Origin: Pelecanus crispus
Lineage: Eukaryota; Chordata; Aves; Pelecaniformes; Pelecanidae
Assembly: GCF_030463565.1 (NCBI RefSeq)
Contig: NC_134661.1
Coordinates: 8,518,542 to 8,582,541 of the forward strand
Reading direction: 5' to 3'
Length of the DNA: 64,000 nt
The notes under the pieces are model-generated. The model was not told the origin of the DNA. It did not search any database and saw only the letters and a list, made by a program, of their open reading frames with translations. Of the stretch, positions 23,301 through 50,600 are shown piece after piece. The position numbers and the translations under genes were made by a program. How positions within the stretch are numbered: position 1 is the stretch's first letter; the number at the start of each line of letters is the position of its first letter.

Positions 23301-24613
23301 GTGCCCGGGCCAACGCCAGGTGGCAGGTAAGGGAAACTGGGGGGTCCCGCCTTGGCAGCTGGTGGGCAGCGGGGAGCTGCTCCTGACTACCGCATCTCTT
23401 CTTCCCCCCACCCCAGCCGAGCTGTCCCCAATCTTTTTGGGGTGCCCACGGTCCCCACGGAGCCCTCACTGTGGGGCGGCCGGCCCTGGCGTCACGCAGA
23501 GCCGCCCAGGCTCCATCCCAGTCCTGGATCCCACGCCTGGTGCTTTCCAGCATTTCATTTTTTCCGCAGTGTGTAATAGCCGCCCGCTCACCCCCGCAGC
23601 CGAGCCGGGGGGGGTCCCTTGCCCCATGGGGCACCAGGGCTGGTGGGACCGTGGGCGATGCTGCCGGGAGCCGAGCCCGGGCCTCCTCCCGCTGCCTGGG
23701 GACCAGCGTCCCTAACAGCGGTGGGAGCGCTCCCTGGTCCCGCTGCCCCAGCCTGCCCGGGAAGGGTTAAGCCGCCTTCGGCCAGGCCTGGGCGGAAGGG
23801 AGGGACATGAGGAGCAGCAGACGGTAAATTTAGTAACCCCGGAGCATCCCGGGCTGTGAGGGTGGCGTGAGTGCCGGGTGACGGAAATTGTTCCTCCCCG
23901 AGCTGCCTGTGTGGAGAACGGCGGTGGGTGGCCGCTCCCATGGGCAGCAGCCTTGCCGGCCTGGCGCGGGCGCATGTGCTGGCCAGGCAGGGTGCAGGCA
24001 GGGTGCAGGCAGGGCGGCAGCGCGCTCGGCTGGGCTTGCGCATCCTGAGGTGCTGCTGCTCCCCGGCTGTGCAGGAGCAAAGGTGCGTGCTCAGGTGCCG
24101 GGGACGGGCACTCATGGCATGTGTGGGTGTGCCAGGGCGTGCTGCGGGCCGTGCACGGGCAGGCAGGTGTTGCTGGGGACAGCTGGATGCTGTGCTCACA
24201 TGTCCTTGTGCACCAGCGGCCATCGGGGTCTGGCTGCCCATCGCTCTTGGCTTTTAGGGCGTGCGTTTCCTACACCGCCTCCCCGAAGCCGAGCCAGCGT
24301 GCCAGCTCCTTCTGGTGCCGTGTTCCGTGCTGGCGCTCGGCAGGCGCGCAGGTTCCCCGGGGCCGACGGGGGCATGTGCCTCGCCAGGCAGGGATGCTCG
24401 CTGGCTTCGGGCAGCGGCTCCAGGGCTGGAGACAGGAGCTCAGGAGGGGAATCACCTTGTTGGCAAACGCCAGTTTGGGGTGGAGTAGGGTTTGCGAGGC
24501 TCGTGCTCAGGCTGCCAGACGTGCAGGCTGCCGGCAGGGATGTTCAGGAGGAATACAGCAGAGCCGTGCTCAGCGTGGTCACCTATGCTGACGTCCTCTG
24601 TTTCTCCTGGCAG
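20030..24613 (+). other. PHLDB1: PHLDB1 first intron
   Basis: About 4.6 kb of GC-rich intronic sequence ends at the acceptor TTTCTCCTGGCAG. Many long open frames cross it on both strands, but they follow GC content, have no recognisable domains and do not continue across splice sites. Short G/C-rich direct repeats such as GGGTGCAGGCA (near 23988-24010) are present. I see no other gene. Confidence 0.5.
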
Positions 24614-24655
24614 CAGCCTGTGCCCGAGAACGCCTGGCGTCTCCGAGCAGGCACC

Positions 24656-41709
<17,054 letters not shown>

Positions 41710-41990
41710 GGGGGGGAGGGGGTGCTGCGCACCCCAGGGCCACCAGCTTGACGGACTCCTGAGCAGCCCCAGCAGCGCGGCTCTCCCGGGATGGGCCGCG
41801 CTCGCTGCTGCGTCCCGCGCCAAGGCGGTGGAGCCGCACCGTGCCCTGCGCGCCATGCGGCACCGAGCAGCGCCTGCTCAGCCATTGGAGTTTGGGGTTT
41901 TTGGTGGTGTTTGGTTTTTTTTTGGTGGTTTTTTTTTTTTTTTTTTTAACGCTGACTTTTTAAAAACAAAATTTATTGGAAACGTATCAT
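41710..41990 (+). other. PHLDB1: PHLDB1 3' UTR
   Basis: A short 3' UTR of GC-rich then T-rich sequence (about 41915-41947 is nearly all T). I find no perfect AATAAA; the AT-rich stretch near 41960-41980 (AAAACAAAATTTATTGG) is the likeliest 3' end before the repeat block begins. Confidence 0.5.
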
Positions 41991-42089
41991 CAAAGTGCTG
42001 AAACGTAAAAAGCTGCCAAAGAGCTGCTGGTGCCGGAGCTTTGTGCGGCCGGGAGGGGCTGGGGGTCAGACCCGTGCCCGTAGGCGCTG

Positions 42090-43425
42090 CTGCGGGGGCC
42101 GGGGAGGGGCGGGGCCCGGGGAAGGGGCGGGGCCGAAGGGGCGGGGAATGGGCGGGGCCAGGACCCGAGGCAGAGGCGGGGCCCTGCGCAGGGGCGGAGC
42201 CGAGTTGGGGCAGGGGCGAGGCCAGGGGCGGAGCGGAGAGTGAGGCAGGGGCGGGGCCCGGGGAAGGGGCGGAGCTCGGGCGGGCGCAGGGGCGGGGCCC
42301 GGGGGCCAGGGGTGGGGCCAGGAACAGGGACAGAAGCGGGGTCGGGAAGCGGCGGGGCAGGGACGGGACGCGGGGAAGGGGCAGACTGGAGCCCGGGGCA
42401 GGGTCGGGGCTCGTGGAAGCGGCGGATCGGGGCCCCGGGAGAGGCGGGGCCCCAGGAAGTGGTGGAGCGGGGCCCGGGGAAGGGACAGAGGCGGGGTCAA
42501 GGGTCGGTGCAGGGGCGGGGCCTGGGGAAGGGGTGGGGCCAGGAGCGGGGGCAGAGGCGGGTCCGGGCCAATGGGCAGGGCCAGGAACTGGTGCAGGGGC
42601 GGGGCCCGGGACAGAGGCGGAGCCCAGGGAAGGGGCGGGGCCAGGGGCTGGTGCAGGGGCGGGGCCCGGGACAGAGGCGGAGCCCAGGGAAGGGGCGGGG
42701 CCAGGGGCTGGTGCAGGGGCGGGGCCCGGGACAGAGGCGGAGCCCGGGGAAGGGGCGGGGCCCGGGGCCGGTGCAGGGGTGGGGCCCGGGACAGAGGCGG
42801 AGCCCGGGGAAGGGGCGGGGCCAGGGGCCGGTGCAGGGGCGGGGCCCGGGACAGAGGCGGAGCCCAGGGAGGGGGCGGGGCCAGGGGCTGGTGCAGGGGC
42901 GGGGCCCGGGACAGAGGCGGAGCCCGGGGAAGAGGCGGGGCCAGGGGCTGGTGCAGGGGCGGGGCCCGGGACAGAGGCGGAGCCCGGGGAAGGGGCGGGG
43001 CCAGGGGCTGGTGCAGGGGCGGGGCCCGGGACAGAGGCGGAGCCCGGGGAAGGGGCGGAGCGGAGAGTGAGGCAGAGGCGTGTCCCTGGAAGGGGGGGGT
43101 GGGGGGCACGGTGCAGAGGTGGGACCCGGGGAAGCGGTGGGGCCGGGATGGGGCACGGGGCAGGATCGGGGCTCGAGGAAGCGGCAGAGCGCGGCTCGGG
43201 GCAGGGGCGGGGCCCCGGGAAGCGGCGGGGTCGGTCCGGGGCAGGGGCGGTGCCTGAGGCAGAGGCGGGGTTCGGCTAATCCGGGGGATGTGTGTGTGTG
43301 TGTGTGAGAGATGTTGTTGGATGGGGAGTGAGGCAGGGATGAAGGCCGGGGAAGGGTTGAGGCTCCTGGAAGCGGCGGAGCGAGGCTCGGGGCAGAGGCG
43401 GGGCCCCGGGCAGAGATGGACCGGC
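42090..43425. repeat. GC-rich minisatellite block between PHLDB1 and HYOU1
   Basis: The whole stretch is built of variants of a roughly 20-base G-rich motif (GGCGGGGCCCGGGGAAGGGG and relatives). It is degenerate at both ends, with a regular 60-bp array in the middle. It lies between the PHLDB1 3' end and the HYOU1 promoter. A (TG)n run sits near 43289-43306. Long frames here run in parallel on both strands and are by-products of the repeat. The G runs on the plus strand could form G-quadruplexes. Confidence 0.85.
42541..43057 (+). repeat. 60-bp tandem array, about 8.5 copies
   Basis: Copies begin at about 42541 (diverged), 42601, 42661, 42721, 42781, 42841, 42901, 42961 and 43021 (partial). 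The period is exactly 60 bases, with each unit starting GGGGCCCGGGACAGAGGCGG and ending CTGGTGCAGGGGC. Copies 42601 and 42661 are identical; the others differ by a few G/A or C/T changes. Since 60 is divisible by three, any frame open in one unit is open throughout. Confidence 0.95.
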
Positions 43426-43503
43426 GTGGTGGTGGGTTGATGGTTGGACTGATGAGCTTAGAGACCCTTTCCAGCCTTAATGATTCCTAGTTTTTGCTTT
43501 CAA

Positions 43504-43537
<34 letters not shown>

Positions 43538-43672
43538 AGTCATCAAGCTAGGAAACATGAAATCAATTATTACTCTTCCCTTAAGTGGTTTAATGGTAGT
43601 CTTGGCAGCGTTAGGTTAATGGTTGGACTGGATGATCTTAAAGGGCCTTTCCAACCTAAACGCTTCTGTAAG
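43426..43672 (+). repeat. CR1-type composite element inside the GC-rich block
   Basis: This third copy of the CR1–linker–CR1 structure has a CR1 3' end (GATGGTTGGACTGATGAGCT), then the linker (TAATGATTCCTAG, a pure A run of about 27, AGGAAACATGAAATCAATTA), then a second CR1 3' end finishing CCAACCTAAACG. G-rich repeat DNA lies on both sides, so it inserted into an existing repeat block. Confidence 0.85.
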
Positions 43673-43679
43673 TGTCAGA

Positions 43680-44075
43680 GCGCCCAGGAAAGGGGCAGGG
43701 CCCGGGGCAGGGGTGGGGGCGGGGCAGAAGCAGGGGCGGGGCCGAGGACCGGGCAGAGGCGGAGCCCAGGGCAGGGGCGGGGCCAGGACGGGGCAGGGGC
43801 GGGGCCAGAGGCGGGGCAGAGCCGGGGCGGGGCCAGGGGCGGTGCCGTGCTGGGGAAGGGGCAGGGGCGGAGAAGGGGCAGAGCCCAGTGCAGAGGCGGT
43901 GCTAGGCCCCGGGGGAGGGGCGCAGCCCGAGGCCGTGGAAGCGGCGGATCGGGGCTCGGGGCAGAGGCGGGGCCCCGGGAAGCGGCGGAGCGGGGCCCGG
44001 GGAAGGGGCAGAGGCGGGGCCAGGACCCGGCTTAGCGGCGGGGCCGGGGAAGGGGCGGGGCAGGGCTGTGGCGCG
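43680..44075. repeat. Second GC-rich degenerate repeat block
   Basis: The G-rich motif resumes directly after the CR1-type element (AGGGGCGGGGCCAG and similar) without a regular period. It looks like the continuation of the block at 42090-43425, split by the insertion. Confidence 0.75.
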
Positions 44076-44080
44076 GCTCC

Positions 44081-44184
44081 TCCCAGCCGCCAGGTGGCAC
44101 GCCCGCTAAGGAGGCGGGCCGCACGTGGCTCCGTTGCCGCGCGGGTGTACACGCACACGTATGACGCCATCACGCACGCCCCTC
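44081..44184 (+). repeat. Regulatory module, copy 1
   Basis: This copy carries, in order, a CTCF-like GCCGCCAGGTGGCAC (44086-44100), GGGCCGCACGTGG with a CACGTG E-box (44122-44127), an alternating purine/pyrimidine stretch, and TATGACGCCATCACGCACGC. The same order recurs 200 bases downstream. I estimate about three-quarters identity between copies. Confidence 0.8.
44086..44100 (+). promoter_or_regulatory. CTCF-like site 1
   Basis: GCCGCCAGGTGGCAC fits the CTCF core consensus (RCCASYAGRKGGCRS) at 14 of 15 positions; only the fourth base differs. Binding is inferred. Confidence 0.6.
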
Positions 44185-44279
44185 GGGGACTGGGGAAGGG
44201 GCGTGGTCAGGGGAAGGGGGCGTGGTCCTGGCGGGGAGAGGGCGTGGTCATGGGCGGGGCCGGTTGGCGGCAACGCGCC

Positions 44280-44387
44280 TTTCAGCCGCCAGGTGGCGCG
44301 CGCGTCTAACAAATGGGCCGCACGTGGCGCTGTTGCCCTGCGGCTGCGCGCGCACGCGTACGTATGACGCCACCACGCACGCCCCTC
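44280..44387 (+). repeat. Regulatory module, copy 2
   Basis: This copy has the same order as 44081-44184: CTCF-like GCCGCCAGGTGGCGC (44285-44299), E-box CACGTG (44321-44326), alternating CG-rich stretch, and TATGACGCCACCACGCACGC. It lies about 260 bases upstream of the HYOU1 start codon. Confidence 0.8.
44285..44299 (+). promoter_or_regulatory. CTCF-like site 2
   Basis: GCCGCCAGGTGGCGC has the same 14-of-15 fit and the same orientation as site 1, 199 bases away. Confidence 0.6.
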
Positions 44388-44460
44388 CCGTTGCCCCGCC
44401 CCGTCGTTCCCGTCCAATGGGACCGAAGCTCCCGTCGTGCCCGCTTCCGGCTTCCCCCGA

Positions 44461-44471
44461 CGTGGACCAAT
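44461..44471 (-). promoter_or_regulatory. HYOU1: ERSE-II element upstream of HYOU1
   Basis: CGTGGACCAAT reads ATTGGTCCACG on the minus strand, an exact match to the ERSE-II consensus ATTGG-N-CCACG bound by NF-Y with ATF6 or XBP1. It lies about 180 bases upstream of the HYOU1 ATG. HYOU1 is a known unfolded-protein-response target. Confidence 0.75.
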
Positions 44472-44478
44472 GGGGGGG

Positions 44479-44497
44479 CGCGGGCCGCCGGGATTGG
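44479..44497 (-). promoter_or_regulatory. HYOU1: ERSE-like element (reverse)
   Basis: CGCGG-N9-ATTGG reads CCAAT-N9-CCGCG on the minus strand. It has the right spacing for an ERSE (CCAAT-N9-CCACG) with one mismatch in the second half. Confidence 0.55.
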
Positions 44498-44528
44498 CGC
44501 ACGGGGGGCCCGGCGCTTGGCGGCCGCG

Positions 44529-44547
44529 CCAATAAGCTGGCGCCGCG
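44529..44547 (+). promoter_or_regulatory. HYOU1: ERSE-like element (forward)
   Basis: CCAAT-N9-CCGCG on the plus strand carries the same single mismatch from the ERSE consensus as the element at 44479 but points the opposite way. It lies about 95 bases before the HYOU1 ATG. Confidence 0.55.
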
Positions 44548-44642
44548 TCCGGGCCGGGGGTTGCGCGAGACGCCGGGGCCGCCGCCGCAGAGCAGCGCGT
44601 GCCGGGCCGGGCCGGGCCCGAGAGGACGGGCCGGTGGCGAGC

Positions 44643-47600
44643 ATGGCGAGGGTGCTCGGCTGGGTGCTGACCTGGGCCTGGCTGCTTCTCCTCTGCTGCT
44701 GCCCGCCCGGTACCGGTACGTGCGGCGCGGGGCCGGTGGCGGCGGCGGGGTCCCGGGCCCTCCGCTCGCCGTGCGAGAGCGGGTGTGCCGGCGCCTCTCG
44801 CGGAAGGCCTGGGGGGTGGCGAGCGGCCGGCTGCCCCGCGGCGCGTCGGCATCGTCCTCTCCGGACGGCTTTATTCCCCGCCCCAGGCCGCTCGGTACTG
44901 GGAAGAAGTTTGGGCTGTCACTACGTAGTTTCTTACAGGAGAGTTTTTTTGGGTTGTTTTTTTTTTTTTTTTTTCCCTGACGTGCTGCAGAGCCCGTGGC
45001 GGTGATGTCGGTGGACGTTGGTAGCGAGTCGATGAAGATCGCCATCGTGAAGCCCGGGGTGCCGATGGAGATCGTCTTGAACAAGTAAGCAGCCGTTCCA
45101 TAAGCCTGTCCCGATACCGATACCGGAGACATAACGTGGGGGGTGGTCTCGGCTGTTTTGTTGCGGTTCGTAATGTCATTGTAAATGCTGCAAGGAGGCA
45201 ATGATTTAGGGTAATGAGGGGTCAGTGAATGCCGTCCCCCTGTTGCAAGGGGGACGGGCCCATCCTCTAATTCGGGATTTTCTGACTTGCTTCCTGCCGC
45301 AGGTGAGCGGCCTGTGGCTATCGTTCAGGGCATTTTTTAACCTTACCTTAGGGGTGCTTCATTCCACTTTGGGGGCCTTTTAAACAAGGAACTGAAAGCC
45401 TGCGTGATTAAGGATACGTTGCGGTTCAAACGCGAAAGGGCATAGCATTGTGTTCTTGCCTGTCCAGTTAAGAAGCCCGCTTTTCAATTCCCTGTTGGGG
45501 AACCCAGAGGCGGGTTTGTTTTGCTGCAGCTGTTTGGAACCCATGCTCATTTGTGAAGCAAATAAAGCTCCCCTTTCACTTGGCTGCTGTTGCTGCAGCC
45601 CGTCCCCCAGACACTGAATGAAAAATCTGCGGTTGGGAGAGGACATACGGTCAGGAACAGCTTCATTTTCTGGAGTCTAGACTGAGAGATGATAATAAAT
45701 GGATGCTTCACCCAGCTCCCTGAAACTTGGCAGTCATTGATAGAACGAGGGAACTGTCTCGCCTTGCTCGCTGGTGGAGGAAAGCAGAAATAAAGCAAGT
45801 CTTGTCTAAGTACAAAGCAGCACATTCCAGAAAGCTATTTGTGAGCCTTTCTTCTTTGTGACCAGTCATTTTGTTGTAGCCTTATGTTACAGAAGTGATA
45901 ATGTGTTGTGGAAGTGGGTAGCACTGAGCTTAGTGGACAATTTTAAGCCATTTCCTAGTTACCGTAGTGAAGTACTTACCTTGGTGTGCCAATGCATGAA
46001 TCGGAGCAGAAACGAGTCCCCTCTTGTGAAGTTCTCTTCCGTTATGGGAAAACAATAATCTGCCTGCCACAACTTCGACTGTGAATTTGAAAGATGTCTG
46101 TCTGTGTTTTGGCAAAGCATGTTACTTGTCTGTGTCATGAGGAATGTCAGGAGATGTGAAAGCTCTGAGGGGAGGTGCTGCTATTGCAGCCCTTCAGATG
46201 AACTGAGGCTGGCCTTCCTCTCTGTAGGTGGTATCTGAGCATTGCCCCTTAGTCTTTCTGAAATGGAAACAACACCCTTCTTCACTGGGGACTCTGTATT
46301 GAACGTTCCTCTGTTTTGACTGGTTTATTCCTCTCTTTCTGCACAGGGAGTCACGAAGGAAAACCCCTGTGGCTGTTTCTTTGAAGGAGAACGAGCGTCT
46401 CTTTGGTGATAGTGCACTAGGAATGGTAAGAGCTCTTGTCACCCGTCTGTCGCACCCACTGCAGTTCCTGCACGCAGAATATGTGTTCCCATTGCAGTTC
46501 CTGTATGCAGAATATTATGTTCCCACTGCTGGATCCTTCATAATAAATGTCCAAGCTAGGAAGTGTTATTTCTTCTCCTGTACTTCTCGTCTCCTTGGTG
46601 CGTTACTGGCTCTCTGTGCTGGCTCTTTGTGTACTGGTCTTGTGCTCCAAACTGTCATAACAAGAGCCGTTCACCGCATAGCTCAGGAGAGGTTTGTTTG
46701 ACAACAGCCAAGTCGAAGAAATACAGCTGGGTGATGTGCTTTTTCTTTCCGCAGTCCATAAGGACCCCCAAGGTGGCATTCAGATACTTTCAGGATCTGC
46801 TGGGTAAGCGTATCGATAACCCCCACGTGGCGCTGTACCGGTCCCGATTCCCAGAGCACGAACTGGTGAAGGATGAGAAAAGGCAGACGGTTGTCTTCAA
46901 GCTGTCCCAGTAAGTGGCTGCTGCTGGGTTCCTTGTGGGTGGGACTTTGGCTGCCAGACTTCTACAGCTGACTCTTGTTGCTGTAATTTTCTGTCCTGTC
47001 TGTTTCTTGTAGAACGATGCAGTATTCTCCAGAGGAGATGCTGGGGATGATCCTGAACTATTCACGTGGGCTGGCTGAGGAATTTGCAGGTTGGAAGGAT
47101 TTAGCTGTTTCTTACACTATCTGCGTGTGTGTATATTAGAGGATTTGAGTAGAGACTGAAGGTGTTTGAAACCCACGGCTTTTTAGAAACAGAATGTTGG
47201 GTTTCTTCAGCTGTAGGCTGTAAACAAGACTTAGCAGCTATCAAGTTGTCATTTGTTTCTAATACGATGCAAGTGTGGAGGCTTAATCCTATTCTTGGGG
47301 GCAGGCACCCCAGATCCCACCCAACCTTGCAGTGAAGGAGCCTTACTGGCAATCTCTGGAGAAAGAGTGAAGTGTTTTCTCGCTCATGTGTGTGAGTAGA
47401 GCAGAGGCAGGTTAGTAGGTAACCACCGGGAAAAATGGAAACAGCTCTGTTGAAGTCTGTGTTGTAACTGGTCTGGATGGAGACTTGCTGCTGGAGCTGA
47501 ACTACAATTAAAGAGCAAGAACTGCCCTCTATTGTGAAACTTCTTAACAGATAAGAGTCTGTCATACATTTTCCATGCCGTATTGCTATAGTGAAATACC

Positions 47601-50600
47601 ACAGTAATGAAAAGTGGGTGAATTTCCTTGGTGTGTTTGACTTGCATCATTACTAGGAGGCTGTGTGTTGTTTGGTTAGTAATATTAAGGTCAGCCCAAA
47701 CACTTTTTACTCTGGAGGCTGAGCATAATCCAGTGATGAAGTAAGCCTCTGTGAAGATAACGTTTGTTGAAACCTGAGTTTTCAGGTTGAGCACTTGAGA
47801 GTATCCTAATGTGTGAAAGAGAGAGATCAGTAGACATGTGGCTTTGCGAGAATCTGCAAAGTGTGCTTGGTTTCAGCAGCACACAGAGAGATTCATCCCT
47901 AATGAGCCTGGCTGCTGATGCTGCTTCAGGACTGCATTCTGTACAAGCCTTTACCTTGGATTCCCTGGCTTTGCCGCTGTCACTGCGTTACAGCTAGTCT
48001 TTGCACGTGGCTGCACTGATGGAAAAACACATTCCCTGCAACTCTTTCAGAGCAGCCCATCAAGGACGCAGTGATCACTGTTCCTGCCTACTTCAACCAG
48101 GCGGAGAGGAGAGCCGTTCTGCACGCCGCTCGCATGGCCGACTTGAAGGTGCTGCAGCTGATCAACGACAACACTGCTGTAGCGTTGAACTATGGAGTTT
48201 TTAGGAGGAAAGACATCAATGCTACCGCACAGGTAGGTGCAGTTGAGAGATGTGGAGAGTCCAGTGCAAGTGCCTGCATGTGGGGGAGAAAGTGCTGCAG
48301 ATAAAATCAAAAGGACTTAACTGTGAGGAAGTGGCCTCTGCTAGTAAACCAATCTTCTCTGGTTTTGTGCGGTCATCAGCAAGAGGACGAGATGAAACCC
48401 TATGTGAATACATGATGAAGCCAGAAAGCTTCTGGAGTGAGGGCAGGTGGCTGGGAGTTCCCATTTTGTAAACCTGTGTTTGTTCATCAACCGGGGCGGG
48501 GGGGGAAATAACGCTAGCAATTTTCTAAGGTATTGGAAGATTGACTCTGAAATACGTGATTTTCCTGAGGTTGAAGAAACTTTTAAAGAGCAAAGCGTTG
48601 TTTTCTGATCTACAAAATGGATTAAAAAAAACCTGTTTCTTGTCCACTTGTGTCAAGCGTGACCCTGAACTCCTCCTGTGTTTGATCAATGTACGAGTCC
48701 TGTCTTTACGGTATAAAGCCAGGCTAGGGAGCGGATAGTCTTGGCCTGTATCAGGCTCGGACAGCAGTGGGTTCTTTCCTTATTCATGGGGGATATCCAG
48801 GTGTTTCTGCTTCACCGTCCCAGCTTTTCTTTTCAGAATATCATGTTTTACGACATGGGAGCAGGAAGCACCGTTTGTACTATTGTTACGTATCAGACAG
48901 TGAAAACTAAGGACTCGGGAACACAACCTCAATTGCAGATCCAGGGCATTGGGTAAGAATTCAACATGAGTTGCACAAAACCCACAGGTCTCAGGAAAGA
49001 AACCATTTGTTTCACAGTCTCCTCTAAATGTGGAATTTTGCAGCGAGGCTTCAGCACAGTAGTTTGAATGGCAGAGTGGGAAGCGTTTGGAGTGAGAACG
49101 CTCCACTTGGTAATAATTCTGTTGTTGCCTTCTTGTGCAAAAAGTACCTGAGAACTTCCAGGAGCCCAGGAGGCAAACACGTATACTTAATTTGCTTCAG
49201 GCTTGCTGGTTTTTTTTATAGTCTCAAGCCATTTTAGCGTAATACCATTTCCTATGGTCTTACAGAAGCAGAACGTGTCAGTTCGAAAAAGCAGAATATT
49301 GTTTTAGAGAGGAATGAAAATGCAGTGTGTTTGCCAGATAAGGAGGGGGGTGCTGTGAATTGCCAGCTCAGCAATTTTAACTCCAAAACGTTTATACTGC
49401 TGTTTCCAAGAAAATACCTGGGACCTGAGACAGTTATCCTTTGGCTTCTCAGCTGTTCGATGTGCTTGGCATTAAGGCCTTTACCATAAGTATAATGAAG
49501 TTTTTCCTGCTCAAAGGCTACTGTGGTGGTGAATCTTTCTTTTCTTTGTTTCATTATAATGTGTTATTTTTGGAACAGCTGCTGTTCTTTTACAGTCAAT
49601 CACAGCTGGTAGTACTGCAGCTGCTTTTGACCACTTGCTGCTCTGCGTATTTGTGAAGTAATAACATGAAATTTGTTTGTATTTCAACTCAGTTTAAGTT
49701 GTTACATCTCTGTCTGTTCTTTTGCTCAGGTTTGACCGTACTCTTGGAGGTTTAGAGATGGAGCTTCGTCTCCGGGACTATTTGGCGAAACTCTTTAATG
49801 ATCAGCACCCTTCAAAAGACGTCCGAAAGAATCCCCGGGCCATGGCCAAGCTACTGAAGGAGGCCAACCGCCTGAAAACTGTCCTGAGCGCGAATGCTGA
49901 CCACATGGCGCAGGTCTGACCTTCTGTCACAGGGCTTCTAGCTTTTTTAGGACTGAGGGTGGGGTGGGTTATGGAGAGGTGTGCAGGAACGCTGTCCCTC
50001 TGCAGTGTTGGTGTGCTGAAGGGCATCGCTCCTGGTGTTCCAGGGGTGGTGGCACTGGTGGTTCCTCTCAACTTGTGCCCACCAGGTACCACTGGTGATT
50101 AAGTGAGCAGAATGGATGAGAGTGTGAATTTCGGTAAATAAACTTGCATCGAGAGAAGTTGTCTGTTACATCCACATTCAATTCTCTTGTCACCTTAGCA
50201 ATGGCAGGGTTTGGATGAGTGTGGTTGGGTCCCAGGTGTGTTAAGAAAGCTGGAGCTTTTTGCACTCTGGGCAAGTCAGGCAAAGATTTTGCTTGGAGAA
50301 TACTCCACAAATAATTTCATTCTGGCTGGTTTTTTTCCTGGACAGATTGAGGGGCTACTAGATGACATTGACTTCAAGGCCAAGGTCTCAAGGCAAGAAT
50401 TTGAGGATTTGTGCTCCGACTTGTTCCAGCGAGTCCCAGGACCTGTGCAGCAGGCTCTGAGCAGCGCAGAGATGAACCTGGTAGGTTTAGGAATGCATTA
50501 AGGCGGCAGAAGTTTCTGTGCAGGGAGCTGCTGTTGTGTCACGATCAAAGCATCGGCGATTGTGTTATCAGCACTGCCGAGAGGTACGGATGCCTGCTAG

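Noticed and set aside
42041-43279. Very long open frames on both strands (up to about 412 aa) with 20-residue repeats
   Set aside because: They follow the 60-bp minisatellite; frames are open in parallel on both strands, have no start context or splice sites, and look like no known protein.
44106-45201. Minus-strand frames of 248 and 317 aa over the HYOU1 promoter and first exons
   Set aside because: They are antisense to HYOU1 exon 1 and the duplicated module, and explained by CpG content.
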